Source: Saccharomonospora cyanea NA-134
GTDB taxonomy: Bacteria > Actinomycetota > Actinomycetes > Mycobacteriales > Pseudonocardiaceae
Direction: 5' to 3'
Length of the DNA stretch: 64,000 bases
NCBI RefSeq assembly: GCF_000244975.1
Contig: NZ_CM001440.1
Span: 3,270,325 to 3,334,324, forward strand
In this document: positions 52,697-61,276 of the stretch, in pieces
How positions within the stretch are numbered: position 1 is the first letter of the stretch
Layout of the letters: the number at the start of each line of letters is the position of its first letter
Notes under the pieces: model-generated
Told to the model about the DNA's origin: nothing
Database searches by the model: none
What the model saw: only the letters and a program-made list of their open reading frames with translations
Made by a program: the position numbers and the translations under genes

Positions 52697-52963
52697 TCAG
52701 ACGCTCCACGGAGCGACGAGGACGATCACTCCCCCGGCTCGGAGGTGCTCGGTCCGGGCAGGCCCCGCGGTCGAGGCATCGTCCACGTCGGCGAACCGGC
52801 GCCGGGTCCGAGTCGCCATGCCGACATCTGGGGAGGGGCGTGTCGACGCCACCCGACTGCTCTCGCGCGTCTCCGCCTCCCTCGAACGGCCGTACGCGTC
52901 CGCGCGGCCCCGCAGAGCGGTCTTGCGGTCGTCGTCGAAGTCCCGGATCGTCGACGTCGCCAT
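52697..52963 (-). CDS. FitA-like antitoxin remnant, tail diverged
   Basis: 88 residues. The first 35 match the ribbon-helix-helix start of FitA-type antitoxins (MATSTIRDFDDDRKTALRGR followed by ADAYGRSREAETR), and AGGAGG 8 nt before the ATG makes translation likely. After about residue 36 the sequence loses the family's second helix and becomes Arg/Thr/Ser-rich, and no PIN-domain toxin follows. So it is probably a decayed or frameshifted antitoxin that may still bind DNA as a short dimer. Confidence 0.55.
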   Translation of the reverse strand: MATSTIRDFDDDRKTALRGRADAYGRSREAETRESSRVASTRPSPDVGMATRTRRRFADVDDASTAGPARTEHLRAGGVIVLVAPWSV

Positions 52964-53158
52964 CGGCACACCTCCTGTCAACGCACTGCTGCCGCTGCGT
53001 CCGCGGGAGCGCGGTGCCCGACAGCCGCGCACAAACGGTCCCACACGCCGGAAGCGCGCGAGTGATGGCGCCGCGGGGGTATCGGACGTCGACCTTGCCG
53101 TTCCGGTCGTCGATGCACCGCCCGATCGAGTACGCTCGCGGCAGACCTGGGGGATGCT

Positions 53159-53737
53159 GTGCTCGTATGGATCAACGGAGCTTTCGGCTCCGGAAAGACC
53201 ACGCTGGCGGATGTTCTGCACGATCGGCTGCCTGAAGCGTTGGCCTTCGACCCGGAATACGTGGGGTGTCTGCTCCGGCAGTCGGTTCCCGATCCCGTGG
53301 CCGATTTCCAGGACATCCCGTTGTGGCGCAGCCTCACCGCCGAATTCGCAGCGGGTCTGTGCCGCGAGTACCGCCGACCGCTGATCGTGCCGATGACGCT
53401 GGTCGACACCCGTTACCGCGACGAGGTCTTCGGCGGGCTCGGTCAGGCGGGCGTGGACATCCTGCACGTCTGGCTCGACGTCCCCGCTGCCGAGTTGCGT
53501 CGCAGGATCGAAAACCAGGTGCTCGTCCCGGACGACGAGGAACGGGACGAACAGGCCCGGCGGTTCCGGCTCGGCAACGTCGACCGCTGTGTGGCCGCGG
53601 GCGCCGAACTCCCGCCGGGGACACTGGTACTGCCGGGCGACCAACTGCGTCCGGAGGAGCTCGCCGACCGGGTGGTGCACACGATCACCACGCGCGAGGA
53701 ACCCGCAGCCGACGGGCTGTCGGCACAGGCCCGCTGA
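53159..53737 (+). CDS. P-loop kinase, TmrB-like (tunicamycin-resistance family)
   Basis: 192 residues. Begins LVWINGAFGSGKTTLADVLH, with the Walker A at 8-16, followed by the FDPEYVGCLLR and DFQDIPLWR segments that mark the TmrB/AAA_33 group. TmrB binds tunicamycin at the membrane in Bacillus. Other members are nucleotide or antibiotic kinases, so the function is uncertain. GTG at 53159 is chosen because the P-loop follows directly. Confidence 0.78.
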   Translation: MLVWINGAFGSGKTTLADVLHDRLPEALAFDPEYVGCLLRQSVPDPVADFQDIPLWRSLTAEFAAGLCREYRRPLIVPMTLVDTRYRDEVFGGLGQAGVDILHVWLDVPAAELRRRIENQVLVPDDEERDEQARRFRLGNVDRCVAAGAELPPGTLVLPGDQLRPEELADRVVHTITTREEPAADGLSAQAR

Positions 53738-53750
53738 TCGACCGAGCGGT

Positions 53751-54167
53751 CTACTTCCCCGGCCCATACCACTGGGTGGCTTGTCCGGTGACCGCGGCGA
53801 TGCGGTCGAAGTCGTGGTCGCGGTGGAGCAGGGTGAGACCGTGCAGTTCGGCCGTGGCGGCGACGAGGAGGTCGACGGGACCCGCACCGCGGTGCTGTCC
53901 TCGCCGGGTCAGCTCCTCCTGCACCTCCCAGGCGCGCTCGTAGGCACGGTCGTGGACAGGCACCCAGCCGAACAGCAGGCGCAGGTCGTCGACGGTGCGG
54001 GCACGGTCGTCGGCGCTGCGGGCGCTGAAGAAGAACTCGAGTTCGGTGATCGGACACACCGCGATGAGTCCGGCGGCCGCGGCCTGGTCCCAGCCGTACT
54101 GTTCCGCGTCCGCCCGCAGGAGGCGGGCGAGAGCGCTGGTGTCGATCAGAAACCGGGTGGCGTTCAC
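53751..54167 (-). CDS. vapC: PIN-domain ribonuclease toxin (VapC)
   Basis: 138 residues with the acidic residues of the PIN active site: Asp9 in FLIDTSALARL, Glu in CPITELEFFF, Asp in GAGPVDLLVAATA and the final HRDHDFDRIA. VapC toxins cut tRNA or rRNA and are held inactive by VapB. Its start overlaps the vapB stop by 4 bp, the usual gene order. Confidence 0.9.
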   Translation of the reverse strand: MNATRFLIDTSALARLLRADAEQYGWDQAAAAGLIAVCPITELEFFFSARSADDRARTVDDLRLLFGWVPVHDRAYERAWEVQEELTRRGQHRGAGPVDLLVAATAELHGLTLLHRDHDFDRIAAVTGQATQWYGPGK

Positions 54168-54379
54168 CGACGGTAGTCGGCCTTGTCCTCAAGGACGTCC
54201 AGATCGAAGGCCCCCTCCACGGCGGCGGCGCGAAGGCGGGTGAGGGCCAGCGCCCGCCTTCGGTTCTCCAGCACCTCCCGGAGTGCGGTGTTGACCGTCT
54301 CCTTCTTGGTGGTCGTACCCAGAGCCTGCGCCACGTCGGCGACGAGTTCGTCGTCCAGGTCGATCACGGTGCGGCTCAT
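54164..54379 (-). CDS. vapB: VapB-type antitoxin
   Basis: 71 residues. Ribbon-helix-helix start (SRTVIDLDDELVADVAQALG, then TTTKKETVNTAL) and a flexible C-terminal tail that would wrap the toxin. ATG at 54379 gives the typical start; the codon at 54400 lies inside the operator. It binds the upstream repeats with VapC to repress its own operon. Confidence 0.88.
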   Translation of the reverse strand: MSRTVIDLDDELVADVAQALGTTTKKETVNTALREVLENRRRALALTRLRAAAVEGAFDLDVLEDKADYRR

Positions 54380-54393
54380 GAGGCATCTCCCGT

Positions 54394-54418
54394 ATATCAA
54401 GGAACGAATCGTTGATAT
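54394..54418. promoter_or_regulatory. vapBC operator palindrome
   Basis: ATATCAA (54394-54400) and TTGATAT (54412-54418) form an inverted repeat with an 11-nt spacer, 15 bp before vapB, in an AT-rich patch. A further GATATC half-site lies just upstream. Fits VapBC autorepression. Confidence 0.7.
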
Positions 54419-54515
54419 CCGACATGATATCTCCGGGGTCGCTCCCTGACCAGTGCCGCCGGCAGGACAGCTCGTCAGCAGGTAGTGACACGCGGGTGGA
54501 GATGCCGAGCCCGGC

Positions 54516-55451
54516 TCAGCGGCTCAGAGTGGTCTCCCGCTCCATGTGCGCCAGCTTCTCGGGGTTGCGCACGGCATAGAGCCCGGTGATGAGGCCGTCG
54601 TCGATACGCACCGCCACGACGCTGTCGAGCTCGCCGTCGAGCCGGAAGACCAGAGCCGGGTGGCCGTTGACCTGGGCAGGCTGCAGCGACACGGGGGCGG
54701 CGAGCCTGCCCAGCCCGGCGGCCAGCAGGCGCGACACCTTGCCCGCCCCCACGATGGGACGCGGCACGGCCTGCTTGACCCCGCCACCATCACCGATGAG
54801 GACCACGTCCGGCGCGAGGATGTCGAGCAGGCTCTGCACGTCGCCGGTCTCGACAGCCCGCTGGAACGCTTCGAGGACACCTCGGGTCTCGGCGGCGGAG
54901 ACGGCTCCGCGGGGACGGCGCGCGGCGACGTGTTCCCGCGCCCGGTGGGCGATCTGCCGAACCGCTGCGGGGCTCTTGTCGACGGCTTCGGCGATCTCGT
55001 CGTAGCCGAAGTCGAACACCTCGCGCAGCACGAACACCGCCCGCTCGGTCGGCTTGAGTGTCTCCAGCACCAGCAGCATCGCCATCGAGACGCTGTCGGC
55101 CAACTCGACGTCCTCGGCCACGTCGGGCGTGGTGAGCAGTGGCTCGGGCAGCCAGGAACCGACGTAGGACTCCTTGCGGCGACCGAGCGTGCGCAGCCGG
55201 GTGAGCGCCTGACGGGTGGTGATCCGCACCAGGTACGCACGCCGGTCCCGCACCGTGCCGAGGTCGACGTCCGCCCACCGCAACCAGGTCTCCTGCAGGA
55301 CGTCCTCCGCGTCGGCGGCGGAGCCCAGCATCTCGTAGGCGACGGTGAACAGCAGGTTGCGGTGGGCGAGGAAGGCTTCCGTGGCGATGTCCGGACGGCT
55401 GTCCCCGTTCGTTCGCCCGCCACCGGGCACGGTCTGTGACGTCCCAGACAT
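54516..55451 (-). CDS. ECF41-family RNA polymerase sigma factor with SnoaL-like extension
   Basis: 311 residues. Region 2 (AYEMLGSAADAEDVLQETWL) and region 4 (LKPTERAVFVLREVFDFGYD) form the sigma core to about residue 175. The C-terminal SnoaL-like domain of about 125 residues replaces an anti-sigma factor. It carries both ECF41 hallmarks: DGGGVK at 221-226 and NPEKL at 296-300, which regulate activity in this group. ATG at 55451 has a GGAGTG site. Divergent from the carboxymuconolactone-decarboxylase-like gene, the classic ECF41 partner. A perfect ECF41-type promoter precedes it. Confidence 0.92.
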   Translation of the reverse strand: MSGTSQTVPGGGRTNGDSRPDIATEAFLAHRNLLFTVAYEMLGSAADAEDVLQETWLRWADVDLGTVRDRRAYLVRITTRQALTRLRTLGRRKESYVGSWLPEPLLTTPDVAEDVELADSVSMAMLLVLETLKPTERAVFVLREVFDFGYDEIAEAVDKSPAAVRQIAHRAREHVAARRPRGAVSAAETRGVLEAFQRAVETGDVQSLLDILAPDVVLIGDGGGVKQAVPRPIVGAGKVSRLLAAGLGRLAAPVSLQPAQVNGHPALVFRLDGELDSVVAVRIDDGLITGLYAVRNPEKLAHMERETTLSR

Positions 55452-55489
55452 GGATCACTCCCGCTCGCTCTCGACTCTCTCCCCCTCCA

Positions 55490-55516
55490 GACGCCGAACC
55501 CCGCCGTTCTGTGACA
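55490..55516 (-). promoter_or_regulatory. ECF41-type promoter of the sigma gene
   Basis: On the minus strand, TGTCACA (55516-55510), 16 nt, then CGTC (55493-55490). This equals the known ECF41 promoter consensus and faces the sigma gene, implying autoregulation. Confidence 0.8.
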
Positions 55517-55549
55517 CCGAGCCCCGTGTTCCACGTCACATCGCCGTGC

Positions 55550-55576
55550 TGTCACAGGGAGCAGGGCGCCGGCATC
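55550..55576 (+). promoter_or_regulatory. ECF41-type promoter of the partner gene
   Basis: TGTCACA (55550-55556), 16 nt, then CATC (55573-55576), one base from the CGTC consensus, 54 bp before the partner start. Confidence 0.65.
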
Positions 55577-55629
55577 TGATGGTCGTCAGCGCGCTGAGCA
55601 CACGACCCCACGAGTGAGGACGAAAAACC

Positions 55630-56115
55630 ATGGAACCCCGATTCAACCTGTTCACCAACGAGGTCGCCACCAAGTTCGGCAAGCGGTTCGCCAACGCCAG
55701 CCTGGTGATCAGCGCGTCGTCGCTGCCGAAGACCACCCAGGAACTGGTGGCGCTGCGCGCCAGCCAGATCAACGGCTGCGCCTTCTGCGTCGACATGCAC
55801 ACCAAGGAGGCCACGGCAGCCGGGGAGTCCCCTGCCCGGCTCAACCTGGTCGCCACCTGGCGCGAGGCAGGCGGGTTCACCGAGGCCGAGCGGGCCGCGC
55901 TGGCACTCGCCGAGGAAGGCACCCGGCTCGCCGACGCCCACACCGGCGTGTCCGACGAGACCTGGGCCAGGGTGCGCGAACACTACGACGACGACCAGAT
56001 CGCCGCGCTGGTCTCGCTGGTCGCCCTGGTCAACGCGGCCAACCGCATGAACGTGATCGTGCGCAACCCGGCGGGTTCGTACGAGCCGGGCATGATGGCC
56101 GAAATGCTGAGCTGA
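55630..56115 (+). CDS. Carboxymuconolactone decarboxylase/AhpD-like protein
   Basis: 161 residues of the CMD/AhpD fold with the redox motif C50-AFC53-VDMH57, the CxxC-xxx-H pattern of alkylhydroperoxidase AhpD, so thiol-dependent peroxidase or related redox chemistry is more likely than decarboxylation. In many actinomycetes this gene is the regulon of the adjacent ECF41 sigma factor, and both genes here have matching promoters. ATG at 55630 follows GTGAGGACG. Confidence 0.9.
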   Translation: MEPRFNLFTNEVATKFGKRFANASLVISASSLPKTTQELVALRASQINGCAFCVDMHTKEATAAGESPARLNLVATWREAGGFTEAERAALALAEEGTRLADAHTGVSDETWARVREHYDDDQIAALVSLVALVNAANRMNVIVRNPAGSYEPGMMAEMLS

Positions 56116-56399
56116 TCGGCGGGAAAGCGCAGGAGCGCGACCGGTCTCGGCATCGTCCGGGGCCGTTCGCCGCGTTCTCGGCGTCTCACCTCGGTGACGA
56201 CATCGCGGAGCAGCCGGACGTGGTCCCGTGGCGGGGAGTGTCCCACCACCCCGACGTCCATGGCCTCGACCACCTGATCCCCGACTGCAGGAGCAGCCGG
56301 GAGGCGGTGTTCGCCGACCACGACCGGGCTCTGCTGTCCGATGTGGTCACGACGGTGTTCGACATCGCCCAGCCTGCGACGGCCGCCCGCGCGGTGCCC

Positions 56400-57356
56400 T
56401 CAGCCGTGTCCGCCACCGTCCCGGCGTGCCTGTGACGGCGACACCCCGTAGCGCTTGCGGTATGCGGCGGCGAACCGGCTGGCGCTGGAGAAGCTCCAGC
56501 GGGCCGCCACCTCGCTGATACCGAGCGAGGGATCGGCGAGCAGGTCGGCGTGGGCACGCTGCAGACGGACGTCGGTCAGGTACTCCGTCGGCGTGCACCC
56601 GAGCCACTGGCGGAAACCCTCCTGCAATCGCCGGACGCTGGTTCCCGCCACGGCGGCCAGCTTGCCCGCGGTCCACGCGCGGGCGGGGTCGTCGTGCACC
56701 TGGTCCACCACACGCCGGATCGCCCTTGGACGCGGCGCGGGGCCGGACCCGAGCTCCGGACACCCGGTGAGCAGGAATCCGGCCGCGACCGCTCCGGCGA
56801 GCTGCTCACGAACCGGACCGCAGTCCCCGAGCAGGCCGGGGTCGCGCAGGTGGGCCGTCAGGCTGCCGATGAGCGTGCGCCATGCGTGACCGCGGCCGTC
56901 GGCGAGCACCAACTGTTCGGGCAGTGCGCCGCGCAGGGTCGCGCGGTCGGTGCCCAGTACTCGCTCGGCCTCCCGATCCAGCCATACACTGTCGAACTTG
57001 ACGCCGAGCACGGTGCACGTCGCGTCCCAGTGGCTGATGAGGGTGGGCGTGTCCGAGCGGAAGACCGTGGCCTGCCCCGGCATGGAGACCACTGCGCCGT
57101 GTCTGCCCCGGCTTTCCAGATGCCCGGTCAGGGGCAGGTTGACCTCGTAGGCACCGGGATAGTCGCACGCCACCCGCACGTCGGCACCCCAGCCGACGTG
57201 TCCGATCAACACCGGGCCGAGGTCGAGGGTGTGCAAGGTCAACCGTGGATCGCGGGTCCCGCTGAGCAGGCGCAGCTCGTGCGGGAAGTACGCTTCCGCC
57301 ACCTTCCGGGACGCCTGGTCCCAGTCCCGGGGAGCGGCACCTCGCCGTGCACGCAT
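56400..57356 (-). CDS. AraC-family activator next to gcoAB
   Basis: 318 residues. The N-terminal half is an AraC-binding-2 domain ([20 protein letters not shown]), and the C-terminal half holds two helix-turn-helices ([40 protein letters not shown], then [12 protein letters not shown]). ATG at 57356. Divergent from the guaiacol demethylase genes across a 139-bp gap, as seen for aromatic-catabolic AraC activators, so induction by guaiacol or a product is likely. Confidence 0.88.
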   Translation of the reverse strand: MRARRGAAPRDWDQASRKVAEAYFPHELRLLSGTRDPRLTLHTLDLGPVLIGHVGWGADVRVACDYPGAYEVNLPLTGHLESRGRHGAVVSMPGQATVFRSDTPTLISHWDATCTVLGVKFDSVWLDREAERVLGTDRATLRGALPEQLVLADGRGHAWRTLIGSLTAHLRDPGLLGDCGPVREQLAGAVAAGFLLTGCPELGSGPAPRPRAIRRVVDQVHDDPARAWTAGKLAAVAGTSVRRLQEGFRQWLGCTPTEYLTDVRLQRAHADLLADPSLGISEVAARWSFSSASRFAAAYRKRYGVSPSQARRDGGGHG

Positions 57357-57495
57357 GCGCAGCAGGATACCTGAGACGCAGGTCACGAACGTGCCGCGCG
57401 ATCTGTCTCGCCGCCGCGCTCCGCGTGTCGCCCGATCGTCCTCCAACGCCCTACCGTCCGTGCCTGCCCGACAACGACGTGGGAGGACACGACCC

Positions 57496-58719
57496 ATGAC
57501 GACGACAGAGCGTTCCGACCTCGCCTGGCTCGACGACGTCACGATGACCGAGCTCGAGCGCAACCCGTACCCGGTGTACGAGCGGCTGCGCGCCGAGGCG
57601 CCGCTGGCGTACGTCCCTGTGCTCGGCTCGTACGTCGCCTCCACCGCCGAGGTGTGCCGCGAGGTGGCGACCAGTCCCGACTTCGAAGCCGTCATCACGC
57701 CGGCGGGCGGCCGGACGTTCGGCCACCCGGCCATCATCGGCGTCAACGGCGAGATCCACGACGACCTGCGTTCGATGGTCGAGCCGGCGCTGCAGCCGGT
57801 GGAGGTCGACCGCTGGATCGACGACCTGGTGCGCCCGATCGCCCGGCGCTACCTGGAACGCTTCGAGAACGACGGGCACGCCGAGCTGGTGTCCCAGTAC
57901 TGCGAGCCGGTCAGCGTGCGCTCGCTCGGCGACCTGCTCGGCCTGCACGACGTCGACTCCGACAAGCTGCGCGAATGGTTCGCGAAGCTGAACCGGTCGT
58001 TCACGAACGCGGCGATGGACGAGAACGGTGAGTTCGCCAACCCGGAGGGCTTTCGTGAGGGTGACGAGGCCAAGGCGGAGATCCGTGCCATCGTCGACCC
58101 GCTGATCGACAGGTGGATCGAGCACCCGGACGACAGCGCGATCTCCCACTGGTTGCACGACGGCATGCCTCCCGGGCAGACCCGCGACCGCGAGTACATC
58201 TACCCCACCATCTACGTCTACCTGCTCGGCGCGATGCAGGAACCCGGGCACGGCATGGCATCCACGCTCGTCGGGCTGTTCAGCAGGCCCGAGCAGTTGG
58301 AGGAGGTCATCGACGACCCCACGCTGATTCCGCGCGCCATCTCGGAAGGGCTGCGCTGGACCTCACCGATCTGGTCGGCCACCGCCCGCATTTCCACCAG
58401 GCCGGTCACCGTCGCCGGTGTCGACCTGCCCGCGGGAACACCGGTGATGATGTCCTACGGCTCGGCCAACCACGACACCGGGCAGTACGAGGCCCCGTCG
58501 GAATACGACCTGCACCGCCCCCCGCTGCCGCACCTGGCCTTCGGAGCCGGCAATCACGCGTGCGCCGGCATCTACTTCGCCAACCATGTCATGCGCATCG
58601 CGCTGGAGGAGCTGTTCGAGGCCATCCCGAACCTCGAGCGGGACACGCGCGAGGGAGTCGAGTTCTGGGGCTGGGGTTTCCGCGGGCCGACCAGCCTGCA
58701 CGTCACCTGGGAGGTCTGA
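57496..58719 (+). CDS. gcoA: Guaiacol O-demethylase cytochrome P450 (CYP255A)
   Basis: 407 residues, the same length as Amycolatopsis GcoA. It O-demethylates guaiacol to catechol, releasing formaldehyde. Haem-ligand loop [10 protein letters not shown] with Cys356; ExxR in EGLRW. The known substrate-pocket residues are all at their GcoA positions: F75, F169, V241, G245, I292, A295, T296, F395. The I-helix reads [11 protein letters not shown] and lacks the usual acid-alcohol pair, a GcoA trait. ATG 57496 follows GGGAGGA. The reductase gene starts 2 bp after its stop. Confidence 0.95.
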   Translation: MTTTERSDLAWLDDVTMTELERNPYPVYERLRAEAPLAYVPVLGSYVASTAEVCREVATSPDFEAVITPAGGRTFGHPAIIGVNGEIHDDLRSMVEPALQPVEVDRWIDDLVRPIARRYLERFENDGHAELVSQYCEPVSVRSLGDLLGLHDVDSDKLREWFAKLNRSFTNAAMDENGEFANPEGFREGDEAKAEIRAIVDPLIDRWIEHPDDSAISHWLHDGMPPGQTRDREYIYPTIYVYLLGAMQEPGHGMASTLVGLFSRPEQLEEVIDDPTLIPRAISEGLRWTSPIWSATARISTRPVTVAGVDLPAGTPVMMSYGSANHDTGQYEAPSEYDLHRPPLPHLAFGAGNHACAGIYFANHVMRIALEELFEAIPNLERDTREGVEFWGWGFRGPTSLHVTWEV

Positions 58720-58720
58720 C

Positions 58721-59746
58721 GTGGGCTTCGTGGTGACCGTCGGCGGCAACCGCGTGGACTGCGCCGCCGACCAGACCCTGCTCGACGCCTGCCTGCGGGC
58801 GGGCGTGTGGATGCCGAACTCCTGCAACCAGGGCACCTGCGGCACCTGCAAGTTCCGGGTGCTCTCCGGCGAGGTCGACCACGGCGCTTCCCCGCTCCAG
58901 ACGCTGACCGAGGAGGAGCGCGCGGCGGGCCTGGCCCTCGCCTGCCAGGCCCGCCCCGTCACCGACCTGGAGATGCCCAGCCCCGGACCGTCCGGCCGGG
59001 CCGTGCACCCGCTGCGGGACCTCGTCGCCACGGTGCTGGAGGTCTCCGACATCGCCCGCGACACCCGCCGCGTGACCCTGGGCCTGGCGGAGCCGTTGGC
59101 GTTCGAGGCCGGACAGTACATCGAACTGGTCGTGCCGGGCTCCGGTGAGCGGCGACAGTACTCACTGGCCAACACCGCGGACGAGGACAAGGTGCTCGAA
59201 CTGCACGTCAAGCGGGTGGCGGGCGGCGTGGCCACCGACCGTTGGATCTTCGAGGGTCTCGCACCCGGTGACCGGGTGGAGGCGTCCGGCCCGCTGGGCG
59301 ATTTCCATCTCCCTCCCGCCGCAGACGACGACGGCGGGCCGATGGTGCTCGTCGGTGGCGGTACCGGCCTCGCTCCGCTGGTGGGCCTCGCACGCACGGC
59401 TCTGCGCAGGCATCCGGAACGGCAACTGCTCCTGTACCACGGGGTGCGTGGCGCCGCCGATCTCTACGACCTCGAACGGTTCGCGGAACTGGCCGAACGC
59501 TACCCACACTTCCGATTCGAGCCGGTGCTGTCCGAGGAACCCGACGCGGCGTACCGGAGAGGGTTCCCCACGGACGCCTTCCTCGAGGACGTGCCGAGCG
59601 CGCGCGGGTGGTCCGGCTGGCTGTGCGGACCACCGCCGATGGTGCAGGCCGGAGTCAAGGCGTTCAAACGGCGTCGCATGGCGCCGCGCTCGATTCACCG
59701 GGAGAACTTCACCCCGGCGGACGCGCTCGGCGACCCGGACACCTGA
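58721..59746 (+). CDS. gcoB: Guaiacol O-demethylase reductase
   Basis: 341 residues in three parts: a plant-type 2Fe-2S ferredoxin domain (Cys35, Cys40, Cys43, Cys75), an FAD domain (RRQYSLANTADEDKVLELHV, GPLGDFHLP) and an NAD(P)H domain (VLVGGGTGLAPLVG; WLCGPPPMV). This single-chain arrangement is specific to GcoB, which passes electrons from NADH to the P450. GTG start 1 nt after the gcoA stop codon. Confidence 0.95.
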   Translation: MGFVVTVGGNRVDCAADQTLLDACLRAGVWMPNSCNQGTCGTCKFRVLSGEVDHGASPLQTLTEEERAAGLALACQARPVTDLEMPSPGPSGRAVHPLRDLVATVLEVSDIARDTRRVTLGLAEPLAFEAGQYIELVVPGSGERRQYSLANTADEDKVLELHVKRVAGGVATDRWIFEGLAPGDRVEASGPLGDFHLPPAADDDGGPMVLVGGGTGLAPLVGLARTALRRHPERQLLLYHGVRGAADLYDLERFAELAERYPHFRFEPVLSEEPDAAYRRGFPTDAFLEDVPSARGWSGWLCGPPPMVQAGVKAFKRRRMAPRSIHRENFTPADALGDPDT

Positions 59747-59769
59747 CCTGTCGGCACACGGATACCGGC

Positions 59770-59803
59770 GGCACGGGCCGGGCACAGTATCCCGGCCCGT
59801 GCC
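59770..59803 (+). terminator. Terminator of gcoAB
   Basis: GGCACGGGCCGGG (59770-59782) pairs perfectly with 59791-59803: 13 bp, 8-nt loop, 23 bases after gcoB. Confidence 0.85.
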
Positions 59804-60255
59804 CGCCACCCCCATCACGAACTCACGGCGCTCACAACATGGCGGCCGGGGAGCGTGGGGTGTGGGGGGGGATCGGTGCATCCGGTAGGCCAGATGGTGG
59901 CGTGCGGGGTGCTGGCGACGTCCTCGACGGCGCGATGCCCGGGCAGGCCGTCGGCAGCTTGCGCGCCTCAACCAGCGTGTCGAACGAATGTCGGTCGTTG
60001 ACGAAGTAACACCGGATCCGCCACCGCGAAGGGGTCGCCTACCTGCGTAGCCGGCCCTGTACTGCCGGGCTGGCAGGGTTTGAACCCACCCCCTCGACCT
60101 CAGGAGAACGGGTAGGGCTGACCTGCGGAAGCCGGCGACGCAGCTCGTCGAGTGGGTCCGCGCGGGCCTTGAGCCCCTGGGGGCCTCCAAGTGCCGCGAA
60201 CGCGTCGAACCGCTCACTCGTGAGGGCGGCGTTCCCGCGAGGCGGTGGTTTCGCC
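59804..60255. other. Intergenic region with a tRNA-3'-end-like remnant
   Basis: Past the gco terminator about 450 bp hold no convincing gene. On the minus strand at 60089-60066 a T-arm-like hairpin (GTGGG-TTCAAAC-CCTGC) is followed by CAGCCCG, like the 3' end of a tRNA, but no matching 5' acceptor strand is nearby. It could be an attachment-site remnant at the border of the peptide cluster. Confidence 0.35.
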
Positions 60256-61242
60256 TCACCCTGGCCGGACGCCGGCGGCGATCTCAGCGAAGTTCAGCAC
60301 GTCCTCGCCGTAGAGGCCCTGCAGCCAGTTGGTCTGGTACAGCGTGTCCAGGTAGCGCTCGCCGAGGTCCGGGGCGATGGCGACCGAGGTCATCCCGGGA
60401 GAGCCGTGGCGGGCGAGCCAGTCCATCGCGCCGCTGACGACGGTGCCGGTGGATCCGCCGAAGAGGAAGCCGCTGCGAGCCAGCCGGTGGCACGCGCGGA
60501 TGGTGTCCACCTCGTCTACTATCACAACGTCGTCCACATAGGACTCGTCCAGCAATCGGGGGCGGACGCTGGTCCCGAGGCCGGGGATCATCCGGCGTCC
60601 CGGCTCTCCGCCGAAGGTCACCGAACCGACGCTGTCCACGGCGACGATCCGCACCGGACTGCCCAGTTCGCGGAAGTACCGGGCGCAGCCCATCAACGTG
60701 CCGGTGGTGCCGGTACCGATGAACAGCACGTCCAGGTTCGGGAACTGGCGGGCGATCTCGGGTGCGGTCCTGCGGTAGTGGGCCTTCCAGTTGCTCGGGT
60801 TCGAGTACTGGTTCAGCCACACGTACCGAGGGTCGGATGCGCACAGGGAGTGGACGTAGTCCAGGCGGGCGCCGAGGAAACCGCGGTCGGGGGCCGGTTC
60901 GGTGATGATGTGCACCTGACTGCCCAGGGCCTCGATCAGCCGCCGCGCCGACAGGTTGCACCGGGTGTCGGTCACGCACAGGAACTCATACCCCTTGCTC
61001 GCCGCGATGATGGCCAACGCCACACCGAGGTTGCCCGACGACGACTCCACCAGGATGGTGTCCGGTGTCACCAGACCGTGCTGCTCAGCCGACTCCACCA
61101 TTTCGATCGCGGCCTTGAGCTTGATCGAACCGGCGAAGTTGAAGCCCTCGCACTTCAAAAACAGTGAGTGCCCGAACATCGACTCGAGGTCGACGTAGAG
61201 TTGTTCCTCGTTGAATTCCAGGGGAGCGGTTATGACAGGCAC
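60256..61242 (-). CDS. sbnA: SbnA-like PLP enzyme for 2,3-diaminopropionate synthesis
   Basis: 328 residues of the cysteine-synthase fold. It joins O-phosphoserine with glutamate to make N-(2-amino-2-carboxyethyl)-glutamate, the first step to L-2,3-diaminopropionate. PLP lysine in FNFAGSIKLKAAIEM, substrate loop SSSGNLGVALA, and the phosphate-binding GTGTTGTLMG. GTG at 61242 follows GAGGAGG and matches the family start PVITAPLEFNEEQLYVDLES. Last gene of the visible cluster, after sbnB. Confidence 0.88.
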   Translation of the reverse strand: MPVITAPLEFNEEQLYVDLESMFGHSLFLKCEGFNFAGSIKLKAAIEMVESAEQHGLVTPDTILVESSSGNLGVALAIIAASKGYEFLCVTDTRCNLSARRLIEALGSQVHIITEPAPDRGFLGARLDYVHSLCASDPRYVWLNQYSNPSNWKAHYRRTAPEIARQFPNLDVLFIGTGTTGTLMGCARYFRELGSPVRIVAVDSVGSVTFGGEPGRRMIPGLGTSVRPRLLDESYVDDVVIVDEVDTIRACHRLARSGFLFGGSTGTVVSGAMDWLARHGSPGMTSVAIAPDLGERYLDTLYQTNWLQGLYGEDVLNFAEIAAGVRPG

Positions 61243-61276
61243 GAGACCTCCTCGTCTGTCGAGGCTCGCCCGGCAC

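Noticed and set aside
52130-53740. An antibiotic-resistance island (acetyltransferase, TmrB-like, with Cmx and Ere elsewhere)
   Set aside because: Genes are scattered, in separate units, and without shared mobile-element borders; such genes are common in actinomycete genomes.
57404-57429. TGTC direct repeats 22 bp apart in the araC-gcoA gap as AraC sites
   Set aside because: Only four identical bases per copy; too weak to claim.
59608-60009. Open frame after gcoB
   Set aside because: Overlaps gcoB out of frame and runs through its terminator; no coding character.
60066-60089. Complete tRNA gene
   Set aside because: No anticodon arm or 5' acceptor strand pairing with CAGCCCG within 100 bp; only a 3'-end-like piece.
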